This document shows positions 1-12,178 of a stretch of DNA of 64,000 nt, in pieces. The stretch's first letter is position 1, and each line of letters opens with the position of its first letter. The notes beneath the pieces were generated by a model, which saw only the letters and a program-made list of their open reading frames with translations, ran no database searches and was not told the origin of the DNA. The DNA lies in assembly GCA_947462335.1 (NCBI GenBank), contig OX381710.1, positions 1,674,001-1,738,000 of the forward strand, written 5' to 3'. This DNA is from Harmothoe impar (Eukaryota > Annelida > Polychaeta > Phyllodocida > Polynoidae). The translations under genes were made by a program, and so were the position numbers.

Positions 1-864
1 ACAGACCGGAAAGATCGGAAACGTGATTCCGGTGGTCAAACGGCGGCGGCTACTAACATGGAATACCGTTCTAGACGTCTGAGCAGTTCAGACAGTGCCA
101 ACAGTCAACCCGACTGTGGAGGTGCCCGGCCTAAAGAACCGGCTACCAGAACAAAGGCTTCCCTGCCTTTGACGTACCATCTGGGGACAACTGCAAAGCT
201 AACCCCCAGGGACGTCCGGTCACCCACTACCCCAACTCGGGACATGCAGGGCTTGACCGTGAAAGCTGAACCAAAATCACTAATCTCAGTGGTAACGCCT
301 CGGGGCATAACTGTCCCGAAGGCTGCAGCGGTTGCGAAAGCGCCGCAAGCGGATGTTAAACCCGTGATTCCTGCAGCCCAGGAGCCGGTTGTCATCCAGC
401 CAGTCGCGGGTACCTCCCGTACGGAAACTACCGGTGGCGTAAAATTAAAATACGTCCCGATAGTCAACTACTTCTCTCGGGAAGAGAAAGCGAGCTGCGA
501 AGTGGGACAGAGAATTGTAACGGAATTCCAGGAGTCCCAACGCGAGCTGGCGGTGGAATATAACACCAAGATGTTAGGCCTGTTCACGCATGGCCTAAAG
601 ATTGCCCACCGGGAGGAGAAAGCATTGGTCGCTGTCGGCAATGCTGACTACTTGGCTAAAAAGTCAAGGGAAGCTGCGTCAGGGCAAAAGACTGCTGAGG
701 CCGCCGCAGGGTTCGTTCAGCAAGAGAACGAGAAGTTAACCAAACGGTTACAAGACATGAACGTAAAATTTTACGGGGTGTTCGGCGTGACTCTCGATAC
801 CTGGGATGGCACAGCTGAGCACGCGCTTGCTTTAATTAGGGCAAGAGATGAACCTTTAGGTTAA
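1..864 (+). CDS. Retroelement ORF, 5'-incomplete, unrecognised protein
   Basis: The frame is open from base 1 (19 codons precede the first ATG at 58), so the visible 268 aa from that ATG are probably the C-terminal part of a longer protein. The N-terminal half is rich in Ser, Pro, Thr and Ala and looks disordered. From about residue 140 it becomes charged and probably helical, ending with a segment around VQQENEKLTKRLQDMNVKFY that could form a coiled coil. No CCHC knuckle, protease, RT or integrase motif is visible. Its place inside an LTR element suggests a gag-like or accessory protein, but that is inference from position only. Confidence 0.5.
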   Translation, partial: TDRKDRKRDSGGQTAAATNMEYRSRRLSSSDSANSQPDCGGARPKEPATRTKASLPLTYHLGTTAKLTPRDVRSPTTPTRDMQGLTVKAEPKSLISVVTPRGITVPKAAAVAKAPQADVKPVIPAAQEPVVIQPVAGTSRTETTGGVKLKYVPIVNYFSREEKASCEVGQRIVTEFQESQRELAVEYNTKMLGLFTHGLKIAHREEKALVAVGNADYLAKKSREAASGQKTAEAAAGFVQQENEKLTKRLQDMNVKFYGVFGVTLDTWDGTAEHALALIRARDEPLG

Positions 865-2327
865 AAGACTAATAGAAGGTTCTGAGTCTATTTCTAATTT
901 TTTTTTAGGAATAGAGGAGGAAACTATAATAGTTTCCGGATAGATTAATTGTTCTTTCATTTAATCTGACGTCATAAATTGTTTATGACGGGGTTTCCCT
1001 TCTGAAGGGAGGGGCATCTTTTTAGATGCATATGGATCAACGCGGGGGGAACCTTCCGTGGAAGCTCTGGACTTACCTAACTACTCAACTCTCAACTATA
1101 GCCTACCGATGGGGAATCAGGACTCCACCGGGAAGCTACCAAACTAACGTCCCTGAAACTAACTTTTGGGATACGTTACCATGATGTGTTCCTGATACTA
1201 TTATGCTGAGTTATAAACTGTTCCCGTCCAAAGGATTACGTGTCAAACAGACAATGCTTGTGGTTCCAGTTCTACTTATATTTCATGAACATTCCTGGAG
1301 CTAGGATTACGTGTTAAACGGACAGTACTCGTGGTTTCCAGCCGGATTATAGTTATATATGTCATGAACTTTACTGGAGCGAGGACGGGATACTTATCGA
1401 GCTGTATACATATGAACTTACCTTCGGGTGATATTTATCCAAGAAACAGTATTAAGAAGAGGAGAGCACCTCACTCATTCGTCTATTAGAAGCGGAGAGC
1501 ACCTTGACCACAACTAGATCACCAGTAAGCTATATTTAATTGTAAGGGTTTCCGGGTACACTGCCAGGTTACTCATTAAAACGTTGTTAATATATAAAAT
1601 ATATCATTATTATGTGATACATATCACCTCAGGTGTTCCAATAAGGTGTTCTCATACTTACCTTATGAATCGGGTTTCATAATATGCTATATATGAAGAT
1701 TGTATGATCTGATAAGCTAGGAAACGTGGCTACCCGTAATGTTTATATGAAGTCGTTAGGACTATGTGTATATACTGAGTATACCGCAAGGTATTGTCAT
1801 GTGTGTTGACTCTGTTGTATGTTGCGAGAGATATTAATACTCCGGTTATATAATCGGATTACCCGGCTTAAAAACAAAGGCTGTGGTTACTGTTATCCAT
1901 TGTGTGAATGTTTTCATTAAATCACAAATCAATGTAAGACGCTGGTGGTTGTGAGTCCTTTTCAGGACTGGTTTTTAATAACTTTTCTGTTCAACTTAAA
2001 CATAAACACACCCCACGCGCATTTTTTTAATAACCGAGTAAGGTAACTTCATAAGGAAGTCATATCGAAATGTGTCAAGCCGTTCGATTGTATGTATGAT
2101 ATTATATTCACATGTCATAAAACATCTATTATGGTTGCTATTACAGTGTAATGCCATATTTATATTGAGTTTGATGATCTCGCTTGTGTAGTATGTCGTG
2201 ATAATATGTTACGCCCCTAGTTGCTGTATAGACAATAACTGTAAAGTCGTTGGTCTAAAGTATTTTCTATATACTAGGAAAACCATATATATATTCGTTA
2301 CCACCTAGTTTTGTCTAGGGGGGGTAG
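865..2327 (+). other. Long non-coding internal region of the LTR element
   Basis: No frame above about 60 codons is present. The region is AT-rich with near-repeats: a segment with 'ggattacgtgt' followed by 'aaacagaca' or 'aaacggaca' and 'gtggtt' occurs twice (about 1230-1270 and 1300-1345), and 'aggagagcacct' also recurs near 1460 and 1495. A G-rich polypurine tract (2317-2324) lies just before the LTR. Such a long untranslated 3' segment is unusual between an ORF and an LTR. Confidence 0.45.
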
Positions 2328-2811
2328 TGTAGGGGCATGATATTACATATTAATCTCATACACGGTATTTCCGGGTAACGTCTGTTTACTCGGCTTCTCC
2401 ACCTGGAGCTAGTGCACACAGTTCCCGGGAGAGGGCGCAGGTCCTCTTCAGGTAACCGTGTGCCGCTCTCAGGTGGGCGGCCGACCCACCCACCTGGCCA
2501 CGTGATCTAAGAGCCGGTGTTATATAAGACCCATGTGTTTACCTGGAACGGCAGTCAGTGCAGGCCCGACTGACGAGAGACTTCACATGTCCAACCGTGC
2601 GGACAGAGTTGTATGCTAAGAGTTGTATACTGACCGTTTCCTCTATTTATAGAGAAACCTGATCTACCTGTGTGTATTAATTCTACACTGATCGTTCCCT
2701 AGGAAAGGAACTAGAGTTGTTATTCTTGTGAATAAAGACGGATATATTCTCGCACCTGGAAACTGCCGTGATCGTTGTTCTTTAACCTAGAGTTAACTAC
2801 GAACCACCACA
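2328..2811 (+). repeat. 3' LTR (about 484 bp)
   Basis: Starts TGTAGGGGCATGA after a polypurine tract and ends ACCACCACA. It contains a TATA-like 'tatataagac' near 2521 and 'gaataaag' near 2731, placed as expected for U3 promoter and R polyadenylation signals. The first eight bases match the solo LTR at 59835, but the 3' ends differ, so the two are separate families or diverged. Confidence 0.6.
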
Positions 2812-4395
2812 AATCTATGACTGACACACCAGTTGCGGGAGGAGCCTGAAAATAGTGTGTTGTCGCAGTACATCTCATAGCTAACATCTGAAGCTATGCT
2901 GGGTAGCCCAGATGTCTGGCAAAGTGATTTGGGTTCCTTAGACGTGTATGAAAGCTCAAATCTTTGTTTGGTTTAATACACTTGATTGGTACTCAAATAT
3001 GTGCTTGGCTCATGGTCTACTACTACTTATTGACATTCAGCCCAGTCAGCATTAAGAACAGGGTTATCAAGGTGTATTAACTATTTGACAATGCTGATGC
3101 TACACAGGGGAGAGCACATACTGATTAAATCAATGTTGTAAATGGGTTTATCTATGGTGTTATCTATGATTGTTGGCTGAACACAGGTTTAACATAGGTG
3201 TATCATTATTGATGGTATGACTGATGGCCATGTCAAAAATGGATCAGTATTGAAATGCCTTTGGCAGGTCCGGTAAATGGAGGAAAACCCTCCCCAGAGC
3301 CGTTATTTACACTAGTGTTAATTTTCACAACGCAGGTAGGTGTGAAAACACTGCAGGGCTAGAATTAACAACGGTTTTGCTTGTAGCATAAACACTGCAG
3401 GGCTAAAATTAGCAACGGTTTTCTTATAACCCATTTGCTGAATTTTCTATCAATTTGCTGTCAAATGTATATATCCCATAAGATAGATTAGTGTATGCTC
3501 TTGAATCATACATGGGGAATAGTGAATCATACAGGTGATTGCCATGAAATCACATATATGCAAGCTTTTTCTATAGACTTTCCCTCTGTGCTCCTCCATT
3601 TCACCCAGTAGGCAGTGAGCCCTGCAGTGTTTTCACACCTACCTGCGTTGTGAGAATTAACACTGGTGTAAATAAGGGCTCTGGGGAAGGTTTTCCTCCA
3701 TTTACCGGACCTGTTTGGGGGGTGGGGGTCGAAGAAATTTGACCTGCAACTTCGAATATAGGAGCGCCATTGATTTAAAGGCTGCATTTTACAAGCCATT
3801 GAATAACCCATGGCCCTGTGACCTCATCTAAATGTTTGTTTACATTTTTGCAGCATAAGATTAAAGACCTGAATACGAAAAATAAACATAAAAGTCAAGT
3901 GGGGTAAGTTAGGGGATGGGGTTATTTCACTTGTTGAACATTGGGCTGCATTCCATTAGGGCCTAGGGCCTCGTGGAATACAGCTCCATGATTAACGCGT
4001 GAAATAACCTCCTCCAAGGACATTCCCAAACTTCAATTTCAATTTCAATTTCAATATCTTATTATACTGAACAGAACAATCTGCAAATGAATGCAGTTAT
4101 CGACAGTCTCAACTTGTTTGTCCATGTCTATGTATTCTGTCTGTTTACAAGCTATCGTATCTCCCATGAATTCACGCATAGAAGCTGTGGCAACTCATAC
4201 CCAGCATTCTGTCAATACCAACCATGCATATATGGTGGGGCTTATACGAGAGTGTACATATAAGTAAACTACAGTACTGATTTAGCAATATTCAGGTCAC
4301 CTGTGTGGCTCATAGAAGCTGGCAATGTTGCCTGTTATCTGAATGGCACAGTTTAGTACCTGTGTAATCCATGTAAAGTGACAAAACTAACTTAC
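2812..4395. other. Intergenic region with a foldback repeat and a non-LTR tail
   Basis: No gene is seen. Bases 3266-3362 are repeated in inverted orientation at about 3620-3716 (both carry 'ggtccggtaaatggaggaaa' read from opposite strands), making a roughly 450-bp foldback element. At 4029-4053 there is a (TTTCAA)n run like the simple 3' tail of a non-LTR retrotransposon. Bases 3900-4010 belong to a 'ttatttcac...gtgaaataac' palindromic family seen again at 9180-9300. Exons 3-5 of gene copy 1 are absent here. Confidence 0.5.
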
Positions 4396-4832
4396 TGGTG
4401 TTGTTCCTGTTCCTCCAGGTCCCTGAGAGTGAGCAGGGCCCGCTTAAACTCCTCATCCGTCACGTACGCTGCAGGCAGAGGAGGGAACAGTATAAGCATA
4501 AGTATGTAGTAGGTATAGGACCTGTACCAATCTGTACGCGAAATACAGTGAAGGAGCCTTATAGGCCGAATACCCCTACGGATTGGTACTAGTCCTATAA
4601 CTACCTTATGCAACTAGCAGTATACAGTATACAAGAGGTGTGAAATGCTTTGTTCTACGTGTCGGCTGTGGTACAAATTGAGGATATAAGGGAGTGCTCA
4701 TTGGAGAGCGGGGAGAGACAGGGGTTGAAATCATTTACACCCTTGTTAGTTGAAAATAGTGCATGTTCAAGCACCTTTGTTGAATATTAATGCTTTACCC
4801 CTGCAGTAGGTACTGTATATTAGGTTATTGTA

Positions 4833-5056
4833 TACCGTAAAACCTCGGCTATAAGCCGAATTTTATTTGGCGTTTTTATTTGCTATAAGCTAAATTTTAA
4901 GCCCCAAACTCCCATTCGGCTTATAGGCGAGGTTTTAATAATGTAGGAACATAGTGAAAACAAATTTCAAACACTTTTGTTAAAAGCCGAATTTTAACTC
5001 CCAAACTCACATTCGGCTTATAACCGAGGTCGGCTTATATCCAAGGTTTTACGGTA
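4833..5056. mobile_element. MITE, TACCGTAAAACC family
   Basis: Begins 'taccgtaaaacctcggct' and ends with the reverse complement 'ccaaggttttacggta'. Internal 'ataagccgaa' motifs recur in both orientations. No coding capacity. It sits in intron 1 of copy 1. Related copies are at 36907-37129, 42110-42320 and 56172-56390. Confidence 0.7.
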
Positions 5057-5971
5057 GTATGGCCCTCTGGTGGCAGACTCATGTCCTCATAGTGATGAGG
5101 GTATCATGGTGTAGTCACAGTGGACTCAGTGAACACCCAAAGTCACGGGTTTACACTTTATGAGCACATTTTTCATGAAATATTGATTTTTTTCATCGGT
5201 ATCACATTTATATAGACAAAGGCCCATGGCCAGAGGATATTTTGGTATCGTCCCCCCCCCCCCCCCCAGGGGGGGGGGGGGGGCTGGGCTATATACCACA
5301 TAGCCGCAGGCTGGGTGGGATACAGCCCCAGCCCCACCAAGGGGGGAACCATACCAAAGACAAGACACTGAGGGGGGAACCATACCAAAAATCCTCTGGC
5401 TATTGACCTTTGCCTTTATTTCATGGTTTTTACTCTGTAAAATATGTTTAATTGCATATAAATTGCCATAATAATTTGAACAAATGATGATGTCACAGGC
5501 CATGGGATACGGGAACCCTGTATCCCATGGGGGGCATGGGATACAGGGTTTCTAGTACTTAAGCATAGTGGTCATCGTATCTACCATGAAATAATCGTAA
5601 ATACAGCACTGGTGATTTACTTGTGTTTCATGATGATCAAGGGCATGCATTAATGCATTATGCAGCCCTTAATGTGATAAGCACGGATAAAAAAAACAAG
5701 ATAGGTGATTTTATTACATGGTGGTACGGCCTTCTCTATGCTAAGCCTATGGGAGCTCTGTACTCCATGCCCCCATGGAGGACGGTGTAGCCATACTCCA
5801 TGCCCTCTAAATTTGTTGATTTTCTTCATTTAAAGACTGTAGGGCCATGTAATATAGTTGGGTGATATCACACTCAGCCTTCGGCATCGTGTGATATGAC
5901 CCAGCTTCAACTCGTGAAGTATGATGTGCATGTAAACATGTCAATGGTGTGAAATTTTGTCTATAACTTAC
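5057..5971. other. Intron 1 remainder of copy 1: homopolymer hairpin and palindromic repeats
   Basis: About 17 C followed by A and about 15 G (near 5252-5284) forms a C/G hairpin. It is framed by 'tggtatcgtc' and a TGGTATGG-like sequence in opposite orientation. Bases 5490-5550 and 5650-5990 hold further palindromic motifs ('ccatgggatac', 'tcgtgaagtatgatg') that recur near 14100-14290. No coding signal. Confidence 0.35.
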
Positions 5972-6032
5972 CAGACACCTGCAGAGCACAGAGGCAGACA
6001 GGTAGTCCCAGTAACATCAGCAGTCTGGCCAT

Positions 6033-7629
6033 GGTGTAGATCTACAATATAAAGCTGCTCTCACTGCTGGTCTTCAGTCCAACCAAAGGCTATCCTCACT
6101 GTCACATATTCCTCCCCTATGGCCAATCATAGCCTGGCATAGGAAGCTATCAGGGTCGTCAATGAATGTGCTATACATGAGAGGCTGGACCTTTTTTTGT
6201 TAAGGTTGGTCGATACCACTAAGGATATATCATTAGAATCCCTCAGATTGTTTTGTACAAATAGTTTGAAATCATTTAAAGACAGAAAAAAAAGGGTCCC
6301 GAGAACCATTTTTAGATTTAGATTTTTTCAAATTTATTTTTATCAATATTTCTCTAAAGGAGAGCAAAAATAATGTGTGAATTTCCATATCATTTCCCTA
6401 GCAAATAATTTCAGTGGAGAAAAAAGCACCACACATCTGAGCATACACCTCTTAAATATGGGATTACTGTGGCATATTTTAGCTATATGCCCTAAAGTCC
6501 ACAATAGGACGTACCCACTTTAAGTCACAGATGGGATCAATACATTTACTCCCTGATTGTTGCTTTGACTGTGGACATACAGAAAGGACGTACCCAATGA
6601 TGATTAGGGCAGTGCAGATCACCCCTAGGTCGTCGTGGACAGGGGACGGGTTACCCGTTATTGGGGCAGTGTGTTTATAGAGCGAGCCACTTTAGGGATT
6701 GGTCATTTTTAAACAAAAGGCGGGGGGGGGGGCAGTCAGGGGATTTTTGTACGAGCAGGTCAGGTTTTTTTTCTGGAAGGGGTCCAAGTTTTTTCACTCC
6801 GCCACCAGGCAGGTTGAAATTGAGCGCGGCAACCCCTTTGAGCTATAGTAACACGTGGGCTTTTTTGCTCAAAAGAGGTGCAATTTTTTTGGTTCACGTT
6901 TTGGTCCCCCCCATCAAGGGGCCCAAATCTTTTTGTCCCCCCCCCCAAATCCACCAACCCCTCCCCTGTTGTCAGAAATGACCCCTCCCTCAGACCATAC
7001 TGTACACATGGTGTGGCGCCCAATACAGACAGACTATACGTGGTAAATGCTAGATAGGGTGTAAGGGGATATGGGGCAGCACATTTAGCCCTGTAAGGGC
7101 AGTATACTGTTTAGGTACTTTAGTCAACATGATGGATGTATTCCATGAGGCTTGCACATTTTTTGTTCCCCTCTGACCTCTATCATCTTGATAATATATG
7201 TCTGTAAAAGGTGTGACTAGACCTCATTCCCAGACCAGGCTCTCAACGTGGGAAATCGTGGTCAACGCTATTTGACCAAATGCATTACCTCAAAATGTGA
7301 AGTTGGACTCAAAATACTTTTGAACTTCTACATTATGTTTTCTTCGGATAATGCAAGACTTCCCCTCTTCCATAAAAAAGGGTTTCAAGGTATGGCATTC
7401 TATGGTTGGAATGGCCGTTTCCATGTTAACCCCCTTTCATATGGGGATATGGCTCCAGAAAATTTTAATTACATGTCTCGTAACTTGTACTTGAATAAGG
7501 ACAAGGTTTCAAACACAAGAGGTTCTATTATACAAAACACTTTATTCACTTCTTCAATGAAAATAAACTCAAAGTCAATGTTGCCCTCTCCAAAAGATCC
7601 ATTTTAAGCATAAACTAGTTGGTGTCCAT
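6033..7629. other. Intergenic spacer between copies 1 and 2
   Basis: Contains the upstream region of copy 1 and a foldback element at about 6693-6992. The foldback has 'ggtcatttttaa' near its left end and 'aaatgacccctccct' at its right end, with G-runs and C-runs between. The same type occurs at 15223-15348 and near 61386-61520. The AATAAA of copy 2 is at 7544-7549 (read on minus). Nothing else is recognised. Confidence 0.45.
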
Positions 7630-10548
7630 TTAGCTGCAGGTGCCGTGAGTCTGGTACCACGCCTTGTCACACCCTGTCACACACTGACCGTCACGGTAAC
7701 ACTCGCCTGACGACCGGTACCTGCCCGAGAAGAAAAGATGCAAAGATATATGATGTAATGTATGGAAATGTATGAACGATGTAATATCAACTTTTTTTAA
7801 TCTTATATCAAATTTAAGAATTTCAGAAGGATAAAAAAAATTGATTTTAACAATGAAAAATATATACAGTGCTCAAAGATATCTGCTGAATTTTCGGAAG
7901 GTTATGTAGATATCAAATTGGATTGAATATTTAATTACATTTAAATTATAATGTACTAGACACTGGTAGGATTATAATGGTGCCGGATTGCTGAAGGATA
8001 GATTCTTGAGGTCTAATGACCATTTGGGTTCAGTTGTTGCCCGGTTAGGTTCCACTGCACTTTAAAAGTCATGTACTGTTCAGCCATTTGTCAATACAGG
8101 ACTTGCAATTGTTTTAGCACTTAGAGATTTCAAGAGGGTCTTAGTTCTGTTCATGTATAACAAGACCCGCACTGTTTGGAGACCCCTGTACTTGAATCGG
8201 TAATTTTATTAGGATTTGAGTAAGGGGTAACTTACACCTCGCAGGTTCCGTCGACCCAAAACAGGTTCCCCTTGTTACACTGTAAACTCTGTCCGACCTG
8301 GGCCTCCCCGCAGCACTGGGAGTCACGCTGACAATGCTGCCCCTGCTTCACGCACGTCACACAAACCCCTTTCTGTAAGGTACAAATTACGAGACCTAAT
8401 ATGTGGAATGTAATCACTGTTTCAAATTTGCTTTTATGATTAGTGCAAAATATATGAACTGTATTGTATGTTCACTGGATTATTTTTAATGACAATCACA
8501 ACACAATAGTATTTCTTTGGTACAATCTTTCTGCTTAGAACACTTCTTAGTTTATAAATCAATATAGAAAAAGGGGGAAAAAATGCAATGGTTAGCCTGG
8601 AATAGCCTTAGATCCCATGCATTAGCAATATCACATGTGAGCAAATCAATTAAACACAAGTTAATTCTAGAAGTGACCTTACCTTGAGAATTGTGTATCC
8701 CTCTTCCCAGTAACACTGTAGGGTACCACAACAGTTGATGATACCCTCACAGGCGTCATCCTCCGCCTTACACTCCCCGATAGTACGCTGTCTGCAACAT
8801 GTTTAGGCGCAATGGTACATTGTACTCTTTATTCCATGTAGAGTTACAAAGTTTCTACGTGCTACAATGGCTGTTCTGTACACTCTTGTTGAAATACTGA
8901 ATTTTTTTTCTCCACATGGAATGTCTCCACTGTGACCACATCCAAAATAGCTATGAAATAATTATTTTTTAAACAATCTTTAAAACATGATTTATCAATA
9001 AACACATGAAAAGGCCCTGGTCTATACTTCCCTTGGCTTCACTATGGGAAATATGACCGAGGGTCCGACTTATGAAGATATTCTCTGTGTGGAGAGATTT
9101 CCTTGCGCTGTCATTGCCTACCTATACCGTGGAACTTCTCAAACCTTTAAGGATGTATTAATGAAATAATACATAGACAAAGGTGCACGAGTTTCAGTCT
9201 GTTGGCTGGATTATTTCACGAGTTGACCTTGGGCTGTATTTCAAGAGGCCGTCGGCCGAGTGAAATGCGGCCCAATGGTCAACAAGTGAAATAACCCAGT
9301 CAACAGACTTAAATGAGTGTGCCTTTGTGTTTATTTTTTATGATTTTCGTTTGAAATTACCAAAATTATGATAGGGGGGCCTAAAATAGCCTATTTCTAT
9401 CCCGATTCTGCCCCGATCAAATCTAAACAAACCGCCATTTTGATGACGTCACAGGGTCGTGAAATACGGACATGGGTTATTTCACGGGGTTGTGAAATAC
9501 GGCGTTCTTTGGTTAAGTCATAAAAAATAAATCATGAATGCAGCCCTGGTGAGTCACTTGCCAGTGCTGTTCTCAAGCATCGTGCTAGACCTATGTGGTT
9601 GAGACACTCCCACCACAAATTGTGGATGCAACATTGGTGACAAATGTAAAGAGTTAATAGTGTAGTCCATGTAAAGTGACAAAACTAACTTACTTGTGTT
9701 CCTGTTCCTGTTCCTCCAGCACCCTGAGAGTGAGCAGGGCTCGCTTAAACTCATCATCCGTCACGTACCCTGCAGGCAGGGGGGGGGGCAGGAAATAGTC
9801 AGATATTAAGCATGAGGAAATAAAATTTGTTGAGCCACAAGATTTTAAGGTGTGTTTCATGTTTAGTGTCAAGTTGAAGCTCCATGAGTGGATGTGGTCA
9901 GCACCGGAGTTCGCGAGTCAATTTCTCAATATTTTTCAGGCTAAAGTAAAACAAAACTAAAGCTAAATCCGACCTACCTACCCTGGACTATACTATGTAA
10001 GCTAGGACTCCTTTTTTCTTTCTTTTTGGTCTTATCAAGAATGAAACAAGGTACCTGAGAATCCATATACTTAACCCCAAAATGAATACAGCCCTGGCTA
10101 GTCTGGTCAGGGCTGTATTCATCAATCATGCTTATCAAAGGTTAGGAATATTGCCTGATTACGGTATAGGGGAATTGCTCAATAGGGCTGCATGCATGTT
10201 TGATAAGAACTAGTGTATTTATGGAGCTATACCACCACTGACACCACCTAGCAGATTAGAAGAGTACTAGAAATGTGAATGGGACACGATAAATATAGAT
10301 AAATTGAGATAAATGTAAATGCACTTAAACCTAGCCCGAGTGCATTGCGCTACTTCCGATAGGACCTCTGCTTTTGCATCAGTATTTATTTATTGTAGTT
10401 ATTATGGGTAAATCATTGATAAACAAATGAAAACAGTGCATAACATCAGAGGAAAATGAGAAAAAAATACAAGGTCCAACAACTTACCGGCAGCCTGCAG
10501 CGCACAGAGGCAGACGGTGAGTCCCAGTAACATCAGGAGTCTGGCCAT
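7630..10548 (-). CDS. Copy 2: secreted 16-Cys knottin-like protein, type A (five exons)
   Basis: Exons are 10548-10488, 9769-9694, 8791-8683, 8372-8236 and 7720-7630. All have GT-AG borders and matching phases, giving 157 aa. Exon 1 is a signal peptide (MARLLMLLGLTVCLCALQAA). Exon 2 is an acidic helix-like segment (YVTDDEFKRALLTLRVLEEQ). Exon 3 starts KQRTIGEC, with a basic site before the first Cys, and carries C-x6-C-x5-CC-x4-C. Exon 4 has C-x2-C-x6-C-x5-CC-x10-C-x11-C, ending WVDGTCEV. Exon 5 has C-x5-C-x3-C-x10-C and stops one residue later. The 16 cysteines suggest eight disulfides. The spacing resembles inhibitor cystine knots or the Dickkopf/colipase group, but I cannot name the family. 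A secreted defence, signalling or venom-like peptide is possible and unproven. Confidence 0.85.
8792..9693. other. Intron 2 of copy 2 with palindromic repeats
   Basis: Bases 9180-9500 form an imperfect palindrome built from 'ttatttcacgag' and 'gtgaaataac' motifs, followed by a fragment of a dispersed 'tgaatgcagccctggtgagt' repeat (9535-9575) that recurs through the window. No coding signal. Confidence 0.4.
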
Positions 10549-12178
10549 GGTGTGTGTGTGTGTGTTAGTGATTAATCTACTCCTACACTCCTATCTTCTA
10601 CCACACCCAACTGCTCTTCTGTAGTAACATGCACAACTACAGCCCAGTAGTCCTGTCATGTACTGCTAATCCTCCCCTATGACTGGCTGTATTATATACT
10701 TACCATCATCAGTCAATTGTCAGCCAAGTGGAATCGCCAATTATTGCAGATCAGACACGATTAGTGCCAACAATAAGATATAAGTTGTATTAGGCAAAAA
10801 TGGTGTGTTTCAGGCAACCCTACCCTAGTTTGAAAGGAGGGACGACCCTTACATTCTTCGTAATTATTTCGGATTTCGCTCCTTTTTTTTTGTAAGATAT
10901 TTATATTTTTCGGCATTTTAGCAAATTTTTAGGAAGAACAAGCTCCCACGCCTTTTTAATTGTCTGACCTCTTTCAGCAAGAATATCCAACAATTTCCTA
11001 GTTACTGTCAGATTCAGTAAGTCCTGATGACCTACAACTTGACGATTCCTGACTCACTCAAGATAACATTAGGAATGCTTTTAACATCCAACATAGTTAC
11101 CCAAATTTTGTGGACTATGTTGCCAAATACACATTTTCTCTTTTTTGGCCTCAGGTGAATATAAACTAGGAATGAATTGTTTCTTGTGTCGCAGATGAGA
11201 TCGGTGTATTGACACAGTAATTGTTGCTTTGACCTTAGATATATTAAATGACCTATCCAATCATAGTTGCGGTAATAGAGATCGCATTAGCCCTACTTCA
11301 TATACAATAGGGTAAGGTAACCCTGTTTGGCCTAGGCATATGTAGAGCTACTTTGAACCCTACTGCCCACACACTGTTGGGGCATGGATATGGCGTTATG
11401 CCAAAAAGTAGGGGGCGGTTTGAGTACTCCCCCTGGTTTACAATAGTAGTACTAACCAATAACAGAATGTCTATCTATATAATGCCTCTATTGTTATACT
11501 ATTTGTTTAAACATTTTTTCAAGTGTTTATTAGATCTAATGGTCTTGTGACCAAACCTAGGCACATTGCTCTTTCAACCGCCAAGCTAGACAGAACTTTC
11601 CTTAGTGTAAATGTTCTAGTATAGGTCTAGCTAGTTTATAAGCCGCATCCTAACTTTGGTCCGATCTTATAAGCCACACTGGCGATTCGATTGTGGTGAA
11701 TTTAGTACTGTACCATAGTAGCAAAACTTCAAGTATAAGCCACACCCCTACTCTGGGCCATTTCTATAAGCCCACTTGTGATCTGACTCCGGGACTTGCC
11801 GCAGCTTCTACCCAGAATTTACAGTACCGTATTCGACGTAATAAGCGCCCTGGGCGCTTATAAAATTATTTTTATAGTAGTCTAAGTACTTAAGAGTTTG
11901 ATTGTCTCCAAAATCGGGAAATTTGAGCCTTTGTGCTAGTCTAGAAATGCCCCAAAAAGGGGAGGGGGCGCTTATTAGGGGGAGGCCGCTTATTACGTCG
12001 AATACGGTAGTTCTATATTTCACCACCCATTCATTTCTATCTGACAGCAGGCAATGAATTGTCTTTTTAAATGCTTGAACAAATATCAAAGCATTTTTTG
12101 ATTTTATAAAAGAAACTTTATTCACTACTTCAATGAAAATATCTCCTTTAACAAAGCCGATGTAACCTCCATTTAAGT
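10549..12178. other. Intergenic spacer between copies 2 and 3
   Basis: Just upstream of copy 2 is 'tattatatac' (about 10690), read on minus as a TATA-like motif. A MITE (11825-12009) lies downstream of copy 3. The AATAAA of copy 3 is at 12117-12122 on minus. The remainder is AT-rich with no supported gene. Confidence 0.4.
11825..12009. mobile_element. MITE, TACCGTATTCGACGTAATAAG family, copy a
   Basis: Starts 'taccgtattcgacgtaataa' and ends with its reverse complement. The arms continue with 'gcgccctgggcgctta' on the left and 'gcgcttattaggggg' on the right. Length is 185 bp, with no ORF of its own. Flanking TA would fit a Tc1/mariner-type duplication. Other copies lie at 13686-13848, 19035-19313 and 20612-20796. 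Confidence 0.75.

Larger units (their letters stand above)
1..2811 (+). mobile_element. 3' part of an LTR retrotransposon, cut by the window edge
   Basis: An open frame runs off the left edge (1-864), followed by about 1.46 kb without a long frame. A purine-rich tract ending near 2327 then leads into a sequence that starts TGTAGGGG and ends CACA at 2811. This is the order internal region, polypurine tract, 3' LTR of an LTR retroelement on the plus strand. The 5' LTR, primer-binding site and any pol gene lie outside the window or are lost, so superfamily is not assignable. Target duplication cannot be tested. It lies where exons 3-5 of gene copy 1 would be expected. Confidence 0.7.
4396..6032 (-). 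pseudogene. Copy 1: secreted cysteine-rich protein, exons 1-2 only
   Basis: Exon 1 (6032-5972) encodes a signal peptide, MARLLMLLGLPVCLCALQVS, and ends with a GTAAG donor. Exon 2 (4468-4396) encodes YVTDEEFKRALLTLRDLEEQ plus a short Glu/Gln-rich tail, with a CTGCAG acceptor and GTAAG donor. The exon lengths (61 and 73 nt) and phases equal those of the intact copies, and neither exon is damaged. The three downstream Cys-rich exons are not found between 4396 and the LTR element that fills 1-2811. They may lie left of the window beyond that insertion, giving an intact gene with a large intron, or be lost. It is called a pseudogene only provisionally. Confidence 0.6.

Noticed and set aside
6661..7046. 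Pro/Phe-rich frames on both strands
   Set aside because: They fall in the G-run/C-run foldback element and have no conserved features.
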